Source: Opitutales bacterium (lineage in GTDB: Bacteria; Verrucomicrobiota; Verrucomicrobiia; Opitutales; UBA9783). Taken from it: a stretch of 6,138 nucleotides of DNA. Below the pieces are notes generated by a model. That model ran no database searches, was not told where the DNA came from, and saw only the letters and a list, made by a program, of their open reading frames with translations. Location of the stretch: positions 1 through 6,138 of the forward strand of contig JAFVCI010000075.1 of assembly GCA_017479315.1 (NCBI GenBank). The letters run 5' to 3'. Shown here in pieces: positions 1 to 5,725 of this stretch; position 1 is the stretch's first letter, and each line of letters opens with the position of its first letter. The translations under genes and the position numbers were made by a program.

Positions 1-899
1 CGGGTTGGTCACTGGAGGATGTTTCCGGAAAGCTGAATATCTCCAAGGAGATTTTGGCGGGTTTTGAGGCGGGCGAGTTTTCCGTTAAGTTGCCGGAGAT
101 TTACGCGCGCGGTTTTTTTATCGCTTACGTTAAACTTCTGAATCTAAACACGTCGACCCTTTTGGCGGAGTATGAGACGTTGAGAGGAGCTTCCAAAAAA
201 ACGGGATTCCCGTCCTTGGGGCGTTTGCAATTTGAAACGGGAGAAGAAACGGTGCAGGATACCAAAGTTTTACCCGAAACCTCGGAGAACCCGCCGAAGC
301 GTCTAAAGGTCGATTTTCGTACCGCTCTCCGCAACAGGTATTTTATATTTTTTGCCGTTATCGGTGCGATCCTTTTGCTTTTATTCGGCTGTCGGTCTCG
401 TAAAAAAACGCCTTCCGTGGATACGGAGAACGTAACGTCATCGGTGGTCAATGAAGTGGAAATTATTCCGGCGTTGACGGAAGAAAGTGCGACTGTTGTG
501 ACACGAGCCGAACCCTCAATGTTCCTTACGCAAGGAGGGGGCATCGGTATTTCGGATAAAGCGGTCGACGACGGCTCGCGCGGATTAGTCGCCGATGATT
601 TACAAACAACAACCGTTCGTACCTTATTAAAGTCGGAAACAGATATGCCAATGGGTGTGATTTCTTCCGAAACCGTCACGCTGGTCGCTTCGGCTCCCGT
701 TCAGGTGTTTGTACGTACCGAACGGGATAAAAAGCGCGTGTTTTTCGGAACGCTCGAAGCGGGCGCGCGACAATCGGTTCCGAAAGAAGCGGCACTGCAG
801 GTTTCCTTTTCCGAAGGCGGGAACTTGATTATTGAGCGTTCGGACGGTACCGCCATTCGCCCTCAAACGTCCGGGCGCGGTTGGATTCGCATTCCATGA
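1..899 (+). CDS. rodZ: RodZ-like cell-shape protein, 5'-truncated
   Basis: The reading frame is open from base 3 to the TGA at 897-899, so the true start lies outside the window; 298 residues are visible. The first ~60 match the second half of the RodZ-type helix-turn-helix domain (visible pieces: GWSLEDVS, ISKEIL, LPEIYARGFFIAYVKLL). A charged linker follows, then one hydrophobic membrane segment at visible residues ~113-129 (bases ~339-389), then a polar linker. The last ~75 residues form a beta-rich domain resembling the RodZ C-terminal DUF4115 domain (APVQVFVRTERD, FFGTLEAG, GWIRIP). Known family role: a bitopic inner-membrane protein that links the MreB cytoskeleton to the wall-elongation machinery. 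A TTG at 54 could be called as a start, but it falls inside the DNA-binding-like domain and is unlikely. The stop overlaps the next gene's ATG. The family call is confident; the cell-shape role is inferred from the family. Confidence 0.85.
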   Translation, partial: GWSLEDVSGKLNISKEILAGFEAGEFSVKLPEIYARGFFIAYVKLLNLNTSTLLAEYETLRGASKKTGFPSLGRLQFETGEETVQDTKVLPETSENPPKRLKVDFRTALRNRYFIFFAVIGAILLLLFGCRSRKKTPSVDTENVTSSVVNEVEIIPALTEESATVVTRAEPSMFLTQGGGIGISDKAVDDGSRGLVADDLQTTTVRTLLKSETDMPMGVISSETVTLVASAPVQVFVRTERDKKRVFFGTLEAGARQSVPKEAALQVSFSEGGNLIIERSDGTAIRPQTSGRGWIRIP

Positions 900-1339
900 A
901 AATTGCCGATACCTTTATTCGTCTGAAACAGGTCGTCATGACTTCGTCGGGAACCTGCCTCTTTTTGGGAAATGACCAAAAAACGTTCATTATCTACGTC
1001 GATCCCGTGATGGGAGAGCAAATCCGCTTTGCGTCTTCGAAACAAGCACCGTCGCGTCCGTTGACTTTTGACTTCATGCGTTATCTGCTGTTCGGATTGG
1101 ATGTTTCCGTGCGGCATATCGTCCTTTACCGTGCCGAAAAAGAAACTTTTTTCGCAAAAATTCTTTGCCAACAAACATGCGGTTCCGTGACGCACATTAC
1201 GGAATTGGATGTTCGCCCCAGCGACGCCGTCCTTCTAAGCCTGGCAACAAGCAAACCGATTGCGATCGATGGCGGTTTATTTCAATCTTTGTCGGATGCG
1301 GGCGATTTGTTGGAGAATTTTTTGAAGATGAAGGAGTGA
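896..1339 (+). CDS. Bifunctional nuclease (DUF151/BFN) family protein
   Basis: This 147-residue protein has the hallmarks of the DUF151/bifunctional nuclease family: an N-terminal beta segment (VVMTSSGTCLFLGND), the RPLTFDFMRYLL helix at residues 54-65, a strand around HIVLYRAE (74-81), and the signature LDVRPSDAVLLSLATSKPI at 104-122. Members have been reported to have DNase and RNase activity in plants, and a structure is known from Thermotoga; the bacterial role is poorly defined. I chose ATG 896 because it overlaps the rodZ stop as ATGA and gives the usual N-terminus. A TTG at 881 in the same frame would add five residues inside rodZ. There is no Shine-Dalgarno sequence before 896, which fits translational coupling to rodZ. 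The protein looks complete, with the domain filling nearly all of it. Substrate and in vivo function are unknown. Confidence 0.86.
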   Translation: MKIADTFIRLKQVVMTSSGTCLFLGNDQKTFIIYVDPVMGEQIRFASSKQAPSRPLTFDFMRYLLFGLDVSVRHIVLYRAEKETFFAKILCQQTCGSVTHITELDVRPSDAVLLSLATSKPIAIDGGLFQSLSDAGDLLENFLKMKE

Positions 1340-1373
1340 AGAACGAATTTTTTTTTATAAAAAGTAAAAAATT

Positions 1374-2486
1374 ATGAACGAGCAAAAAAATGTAAGATGG
1401 TGCAAGCGGTGCGTGATGAATGATGCATCGGATAAAGAAATCCGTTTTGATGAAAACGGCTACTGCAACTACTGCACGCACGCTTTGAGAATTATGCCTA
1501 AGGTTTATTTCCCAAACGAAATCGGAAAGCGAAAAATTGAGGCGATGCTCGAGCAAATTAAGCGTGATGGTAAAAATAAACCTTATGACTGCATTGTGGG
1601 GCTTTCGGGCGGATTGGATTCATCGTATTTAGTGTATCTGTGTCATACGTGGGGATTGAGAATTTTAGCCGTTCACATTGACGACGGTTTTGATACGGAA
1701 ATTTCCAAACGGAATATCAACAAACTGTGCAAGGCGGCTCATATTGAACTTCGAACCGTTACGCCCGATGCGGAACAATTCAATGCCCTTACATTGGCGT
1801 ATATGAAAGCCGGAGTTGCCAATTTGGATATACCACAGGATAACACTCTTTTTGGTTTTTTATGTGATATCTTTAAACAAGAGAAGGTTGGTTATTTACT
1901 GTCGGGAAGTAATTTCTCAATGGAAAGTATTTTACAAAAAGGTGTTATTTTTGATTGCAAAGATTTAACCAATTTACAGGCTATCCACAGTCGTTTTGGT
2001 ACGCAAAAGATTGATAAATTAAAATTCGTATCACAATTACAGTGGCAAAAAGTAATAAAAACCGTCGGTAAATTCACGCCCTTAGACTGCGTTGAGTACA
2101 ATCGGGATAAAGCGCTAAGAGAATTGAATAAGTTCTGCGGTTTTGAGTATTACGGTCGAAAGCATTTGGAAAACATTCTTACGGCGTTTATTCAATGTTA
2201 CTGGTTTCCGAAGAAATTCGGTGTCGATAAGCGCACTTCGCATTTATCGAGTATGATTGTTTCGGGGCAAATCACGCGCGAACAGGCAATGCAGGAGTTA
2301 CAGGAGCCGCTGTATGATACGGAACAAATGAATGGCTACATTGCTCTTATAAAAGAAAGATTGGGAATTACGGATCGGGAATTTGAGCAAATTATGGCAG
2401 CCGAAACACATCAACATACCGATTATCCTTACAATCGAGTATGGAAGTGGTTGCAGAAGATAAAGCACGATGTTTTAAAAATGTAA
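1374..2486 (+). CDS. N-acetyl sugar amidotransferase (PseA/WbpG type)
   Basis: The 370-residue protein begins with a four-cysteine knuckle (C10, C13, C31, C34; RWCKRCVM and GYCNYC), likely zinc-binding. A PP-loop ATP-pyrophosphatase motif follows, GLSGGLDSSY at 76-85, then AVHIDDGFDTE near 99-109 and LLSGSNFSMES near 175-185. This layout and length match the N-acetyl sugar amidotransferases used in O-antigen and nonulosonic-acid pathways (WbpG, PseA), which turn an N-acetyl group into an acetamidino group using ATP and ammonia. WbpG takes its ammonia from HisH/HisF-like partners; neither partner is in this window. Its product may decorate surface polysaccharide or flagellin (inference). It starts 34 bp after the DUF151 gene with no recognisable Shine-Dalgarno; a TATAAA lies at 1356-1361 but without a -35. 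Hand-counted GC over 1861-2040 is ~30%, far below the flanks, suggesting a separate origin. Exact sugar substrate unknown. Confidence 0.85.
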   Translation: MNEQKNVRWCKRCVMNDASDKEIRFDENGYCNYCTHALRIMPKVYFPNEIGKRKIEAMLEQIKRDGKNKPYDCIVGLSGGLDSSYLVYLCHTWGLRILAVHIDDGFDTEISKRNINKLCKAAHIELRTVTPDAEQFNALTLAYMKAGVANLDIPQDNTLFGFLCDIFKQEKVGYLLSGSNFSMESILQKGVIFDCKDLTNLQAIHSRFGTQKIDKLKFVSQLQWQKVIKTVGKFTPLDCVEYNRDKALRELNKFCGFEYYGRKHLENILTAFIQCYWFPKKFGVDKRTSHLSSMIVSGQITREQAMQELQEPLYDTEQMNGYIALIKERLGITDREFEQIMAAETHQHTDYPYNRVWKWLQKIKHDVLKM

Positions 2487-2818
2487 GTACTCCGAACGAT
2501 TTTCAGGGATGATGTGCTGTGAGGAGGATATGGTTGTTTTTTTGTGGCTGCGTCGCGTATGCCCGGTGTGGCACGTGCTGATGCAGGTGCTGCATTTATA
2601 TATGTATGCTGCAAAGTGCTCCGTTCAAATAAGATCTCGGCTATCTGAGTTTACACTGGAAAAGCCGAGTTTTTTTAGTCGTTTTGTTTTTTTGACCAAT
2701 CTTCAAGTTCTATTAACTATTTGATTGCTTTTAATTGTTATAATATTTTCTAAATTCGAAGCACATACAAGCAACGAATGGATGAAAATCGACCGTCTTT
2801 TCCAGGAAATTTCCCAAC
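2487..2818. other. Non-coding gap between convergent genes
   Basis: This 332-bp stretch separates the plus-strand amidotransferase from the minus-strand fabF. It holds three parts. At 2487-2630 is a G-rich block of unknown nature with a GAGGAGG (2521-2527) just before an ATG at 2530, opening a 64-codon frame to 2724. At 2636-2676 is a likely terminator. From ~2690 to 2800 the sequence is AT-rich and includes a TATAAT at 2739-2744 with no good -35. The 64-codon frame reads through the terminator and resembles nothing I recognise, so I do not call it a gene. No clear intrinsic terminator for the leftward fab genes is visible; a 10-bp palindrome, GGAAATTTCC (2805-2814), lies just past the fabF stop without a T-run. 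Confidence 0.7.
2636..2676 (+). terminator. Probable rho-independent terminator
   Basis: CTCGGCT (2636-2642) pairs perfectly with AGCCGAG (2663-2669), directly followed by seven Ts (2670-2676). The 20-nt loop is longer than usual, although AGT/ACT within it (2648-2650 with 2655-2657) can add a small inner stem. The orientation suits the plus strand, ending the rodZ-DUF151-amidotransferase transcripts about 150 nt after the last stop. In the leftward direction the stem is followed by ATCTTATTTG, which makes it a poor terminator for fabF. Confidence 0.6.
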
Positions 2819-4063
2819 CTACCTCAACTTCCTAAACAACAACGCGCTGTTTTGTCCTCCGAAGCCTAAATTATCGGAAATCGCAACCTCAACCTTGCGT
2901 TCAACGGCTTGATTGGGCGTGTAATTTAAATCGCACTCGGGATCGGGATGTTCGTAATTGATCGTCGGCGGAATAATGCCTGCTTCCAAGGTTTTAACAG
3001 TGGCGACGGCTTCCACAGCGCCTGCCGCTCCGAGCAAGTGCCCCAGCATCGATTTAATGGAACTGATATTTAACGCTTTCGCGTGTTCACTAAAAACCGC
3101 CTTAATAGCCTGTGTTTCCAATAAATCGTTGTAGTGCGTCGACGTACCGTGAGCATTGATGTAATCAACCGCATCGATGGGAGTTTTTGATCTTTCCAAC
3201 AGTACCTTAAAGCATGAAATCAATGCTCGCCCCGACGGCTCGGGGCGGGTGATGTGAAAAGCGTCACAGGATGCCGCGTAACCTGCCAGTTCGCAATAGA
3301 TGTGTGCGCCGCGTTTCTGCGCGTGTTCCAGAGTTTCCAATACCAAAACACCTGCCCCCTCCCCCATCACGAAGCCGTCGCGTTGCGCATCAAACGGTCG
3401 ACTGGCTTTTTCGGGGCAATCGTTAAAATGTGTACTCAGAGCTTTCATGGAGCAAAAGCCCGAAAACGCCAGAATTTGCACCGCCGCTTCCGCACCGCCT
3501 GCAACCATGACATCCGCATCGCCGCATTGCAGGCAACGGTATGCTTCTCCGATGGCGTGCGAACCGGACGAACAGGCACTGACAATACCGAAACTCGGTC
3601 CGCGCATACTCAAAGCAATCGCGACCGTTCCCGAAGCCATATTGCAAATAATGGACGGGATCATAAACGGCGAAATGTATCGCGGACCCTTTGAAAAAAG
3701 TTTAAACGACTGTTCCTGGATGTTTTGCATACCGCCGATGCCGGTGCCAATCAATACGCCGCAACGTTCCGATTCGGCATCCGAAATCGATAAATTCGCA
3801 TCTTTAACCGCCATTTTAGCGGCGGCAACCGCGTATTGAACATAAGGATCGGTGCGGTTGCTTTCCTTCGCGTCCATATACGGCGACGGATCGAAGCCGA
3901 TAACCTCCGAAGCTACCTTGCACGGTAGATCGGACGCGTCAAAGTGCGATACGGTTCGTATTCCCGAGCGACCTGCAATCAGCGCCGACCAGAACGCTTC
4001 GACGTTATGTCCCAGGGCATTTACCGTCCCTAAGCCGGTAATAACAACACGACGGTCGTTCAT
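2819..4063 (-). CDS. fabF: Beta-ketoacyl-[ACP] synthase II
   Basis: This full-length, 414-residue condensing enzyme elongates acyl-ACP with malonyl-ACP in the cytosolic type II fatty-acid cycle. It opens with RRVVITGLGTVNALGHN. The catalytic triad is complete: Cys164 in SACSSG, His305 in NAHGTST and His342 in MLGHLLGAAG, with the conserved Lys337 in SSIKSMLGH. The gating Phe401 lies in NLGFGGQNS near the C-terminus. The nucleophile motif is ACSSG rather than the commoner ACATG, and the residues after GTST are HYND where E. coli FabF has PAGD; both look like lineage variation. The ATG at 4063 gives the standard N-terminus, but only a weak ribosome site precedes it. It follows acpP after a 224-bp gap, an unusually long spacer within a fab cluster, so it may have its own promoter. 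FabF is favoured over FabB by length and motifs. Confidence 0.96.
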   Translation of the reverse strand: MNDRRVVITGLGTVNALGHNVEAFWSALIAGRSGIRTVSHFDASDLPCKVASEVIGFDPSPYMDAKESNRTDPYVQYAVAAAKMAVKDANLSISDAESERCGVLIGTGIGGMQNIQEQSFKLFSKGPRYISPFMIPSIICNMASGTVAIALSMRGPSFGIVSACSSGSHAIGEAYRCLQCGDADVMVAGGAEAAVQILAFSGFCSMKALSTHFNDCPEKASRPFDAQRDGFVMGEGAGVLVLETLEHAQKRGAHIYCELAGYAASCDAFHITRPEPSGRALISCFKVLLERSKTPIDAVDYINAHGTSTHYNDLLETQAIKAVFSEHAKALNISSIKSMLGHLLGAAGAVEAVATVKTLEAGIIPPTINYEHPDPECDLNYTPNQAVERKVEVAISDNLGFGGQNSALLFRKLR

Positions 4064-4287
4064 ATCACTAAAAATAACGGTTTCCGATCAGATTAAACCG
4101 ACAAGTCAATCATAAATCGCAGAGCGTATGTTTCCGAAACCGATCCGCGATATATGTACATTCGCCAACAAAAGTCACAGGGAAATTAAAGCAAATTACG
4201 AACTTTTCCTTCAGAAACACACCCCAACTCCCGTAGCCGCTTCCACAGGTGTTTCCCGTCGAAAAATCGTCTTGAATTGTTCAAACT
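4064..4287 (-). other. Spacer between acpP and fabF
   Basis: This is 224 bp without a supported gene. It contains a 7-bp inverted repeat with a 28-nt loop (GAAACAC 4214-4220 and GTGTTTC 4249-4255), with no T-run after it in either direction, so it is not a standard terminator. A GTTTC/GAAAC mini-palindrome lies at 4130-4140. Reading leftward, a weak promoter-like pair (GTGACT, 18-nt spacer, TATATC) sits about 110 nt before the fabF start, but it is too poor to call. The spacer may be a fabF leader or the acpP 3' untranslated region. Confidence 0.45.
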
Positions 4288-4572
4288 TTAAGCGAGCTTT
4301 CCGTCGTTTTCAATGTACTTAATGACACTGCCGACGGTTGTCAGCTGTTCGGCATCTTTTTCGGAAATTTCGCCGTTGATTTTTTCTTTAAAAACTTCTT
4401 CCAACTTCATTACCAATTCCACCTGATCCAAAGAATCCGCACCCAAATCATCCTTGAAAGAAGCTTCATCCGTCACCTGCTCCGGCTTAACGCCGAGAAC
4501 TTCAACGATGACATTTTTAACCTGCTCCCGAATGCTCAAGTCGGACACATTGTTTGATGTATTTTCAGCCAT
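4288..4572 (-). CDS. acpP: Acyl carrier protein
   Basis: The protein is 94 residues and acidic, with the phosphopantetheine attachment motif GADSLDQVELVMKLEE; Ser47 in DSL carries the prosthetic arm. It shuttles acyl chains between the fatty-acid synthesis enzymes, including the flanking FabG and FabF products. It is longer than typical ACPs (~77-80 residues) in two places. About eleven extra N-terminal residues (MAENTSNNVSD) precede the usual start of helix I. About four extra residues lie in the loop between helices II and III (KEKINGEI near 62-69, against a shorter DTEI-type loop in E. coli ACP). The ATG at 4572 is the first possible start; GTG (residue 9) or TTG (residue 12) would give a more standard length but have no better ribosome site. 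An AT-only hairpin (4572-4590) covers the start, and a TAAAAT -10-like hexamer lies at 4585-4590. It sits 63 bp downstream of fabG. Confidence 0.95.
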   Translation of the reverse strand: MAENTSNNVSDLSIREQVKNVIVEVLGVKPEQVTDEASFKDDLGADSLDQVELVMKLEEVFKEKINGEISEKDAEQLTTVGSVIKYIENDGKLA

Positions 4573-4635
4573 AAAATTCGTTAAATTTTACACTTTCACG
4601 ATAAAGGTTTTTTGCGGGAAGGCAAGCCGTTTTCG

Positions 4636-5379
4636 CTACATGTACAAACCGCCGTTCAGATGCAGCACCTGCCCCGTTATGTAGGAAGCCCCATCGGAAG
4701 CCAAAAAGACGGCGGCGTTGGCGACGTCTTCCGCCGTTCCCAAACGTTTCGACGGAATCATCTTCTTAACCTGCTCCAACGTCTCCGCGCCGAGACTTTG
4801 CGCCATTTGGGTATCGACAAACCCGGGCGCAATTGCATTGACCGTAACCGCGCGCCCCGCCAGTTCCTTCGCGAGTGATTTCGTAAAGCCGATCAAACCG
4901 CCTTTTGCCGCGGCATAATTCGTCTGTCCCGCATTTCCCATCACGCCCGAAACCGACGCCATATTAATAACGCGTCCCCAGCGATTGCGCGCCATCGACG
5001 GTACAAATTGCTTACAAATATAAAAAGCACTGAACAAATCCGTGAAAAGTACCTGCTCCCAATCGTCATCGCTCATTTTAATGAACAATTTGTCGCGAAT
5101 AATACCCGCATTGTTCACCAGAATATCAACCTTCGGATAACATTCCAGAAGCGTTTGGCAAACTTCCGCGATATTTGCCTTATCGGAAACGTCCATCGGG
5201 AACGCATCGGCTTGCCCGCCCAGGGAACGAATTTCATCGGCAACCGATTGACAATTTTCCGGATTGCGGCTTACGCACAACACTATCGCACCTTCTTTTG
5301 CGAAGGCTTCCGCAATTGCTTTCCCGATGCCGCGCCCAGCACCCGTCACAAGCGCTGTATGTCCTTCCAGTCGCCTCAT
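4636..5379 (-). CDS. fabG: 3-oxoacyl-[ACP] reductase
   Basis: This 247-residue short-chain dehydrogenase/reductase reduces 3-oxoacyl-ACP to 3-hydroxyacyl-ACP with NADPH, in the first reductive step of elongation. Features in order: the nucleotide-binding glycine motif TGAGRGIG (12-19), Arg38 (SRN) placed for NADPH preference, NNAG (89-92), catalytic Ser142 (MASVSG), Tyr155 and Lys159 (NYAAAKGG), PGFVDTQM (~188-195), and the C-terminal HLNGGLYM typical of FabG. The position normally held by the tetrad asparagine (TNL in E. coli FabG) is Asp114 here (TDL). The length matches the family. ATG 5379 gives the normal N-terminus, with an AGAAG weak ribosome site before it. It is the first gene of the fab cluster; acpP follows after 63 bp. 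No fabD or fabH lies next to it; a toxin-antitoxin module lies upstream in the same direction. Confidence in the family is very high, with ACP as substrate supported by the neighbours. Confidence 0.96.
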   Translation of the reverse strand: MRRLEGHTALVTGAGRGIGKAIAEAFAKEGAIVLCVSRNPENCQSVADEIRSLGGQADAFPMDVSDKANIAEVCQTLLECYPKVDILVNNAGIIRDKLFIKMSDDDWEQVLFTDLFSAFYICKQFVPSMARNRWGRVINMASVSGVMGNAGQTNYAAAKGGLIGFTKSLAKELAGRAVTVNAIAPGFVDTQMAQSLGAETLEQVKKMIPSKRLGTAEDVANAAVFLASDGASYITGQVLHLNGGLYM

Positions 5380-5415
5380 ACCCGTCTTCTAAAGGCTTAT
5401 TTTTTGAAATGCAAG

Positions 5416-5443
5416 GATATAAATCGGAAGGGTCTCCAAACAA
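5416..5443 (-). promoter_or_regulatory. Possible promoter for fabG-acpP-fabF
   Basis: On the minus strand, TTGTTT (5438-5443) and TATATC (5416-5421) are separated by 16 bp and lie about 36 bp before the fabG ATG. Each hexamer matches the sigma-70 consensus at four of six positions. It is the best candidate in the 97-bp toxin-fabG gap, but such matches arise easily by chance. If it is not real, the fab genes may depend on transcription from the toxin-antitoxin promoter or on a non-consensus site. Confidence 0.3.
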
Positions 5444-5476
5444 CCGAAGGATAATTCCGCTTCTTACCGCTTTCGC

Positions 5477-5725
5477 TTACTCGTAATGACTCCAACAGCG
5501 CGCAAAAGAAATAATTCCGTCTTCAACAATGTAGACAAGGCGGTGCTGTTCGTTAATTCTTCGCGAGTAGGTGTTACGGTAGCCTTTTAATTTTTCGTAA
5601 GGCGGCGGTGTTTGAAAGGGATTTTTGCTTACAATTTCAATCAGCTGTTTTATCTTCGGAAAAACATGCGTACTTTTGGCTTTTTCAATATCCTGCAAAA
5701 AACGCTTTTTGAAGATTGTTTTCAT
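5477..5725 (-). CDS. YoeB/Txe-family mRNA interferase toxin (RelE superfamily)
   Basis: This small 82-residue basic protein aligns with E. coli YoeB through its second half. Visible pieces are PYEKLKG (42-48), YSRRINEQHRLVYIV (53-67) and the C-terminal CWSHYE. The residues matching the YoeB active site are present: Glu44 (E46), Arg62 (R65), His80 (H83) and Tyr81 (Y84). Known family activity is ribosome-dependent cleavage of mRNA, arresting translation when the antitoxin is degraded. One residue follows the usual terminal His-Tyr, and WS replaces RY in the canonical CRYHY ending. The start ATG overlaps the antitoxin stop (ATGA), typical of a coupled module that keeps antitoxin ahead of toxin. 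No truncation or frameshift is visible, so it is probably functional. It lies 97 bp upstream of fabG with no terminator between them. Confidence 0.88.
   Translation of the reverse strand: MKTIFKKRFLQDIEKAKSTHVFPKIKQLIEIVSKNPFQTPPPYEKLKGYRNTYSRRINEQHRLVYIVEDGIISFARCWSHYE

Noticed and set aside
369..392. Lipobox-like LLLLFGC in the RodZ-like protein
   Set aside because: It lies at the end of an internal membrane segment well over 100 residues from the N-terminus, so it is not a lipoprotein signal.
2487..2496. GTACTCCGAA shared with 6103-6112
   Set aside because: A 10-base match is expected several times by chance in 6 kb, and the flanking bases differ.
2530..2724. 64-codon plus-strand ORF with GAGGAGG ahead of it
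   Set aside because: It reads through the probable terminator and ends in AT-rich sequence, and it has no recognisable domain; kept as a finding, not a gene.
2739..2744. Perfect TATAAT pointing antisense into the fabF 3' end
   Set aside because: There is no acceptable -35 at 16-18 bp, and the surrounding AT-rich sequence makes the hexamer unremarkable.
2805..2814. GGAAATTTCC palindrome after the fabF stop
   Set aside because: It is too short, has no loop and no following T-run, so it cannot be supported as a terminator.
3254..3839. Plus-strand ORFs of 146 and 179 codons opposite fabF
   Set aside because: They are antisense to a full-length conserved fabF and their products resemble no protein family.
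4214..4255. 7-bp inverted repeat in the acpP-fabF spacer as a terminator
   Set aside because: The loop is 28 nt and no T-run follows on either strand.
5008..5486. Plus-strand ORFs opposite fabG
   Set aside because: They are shadows of the conserved fabG frame, with low-complexity, family-less translations.
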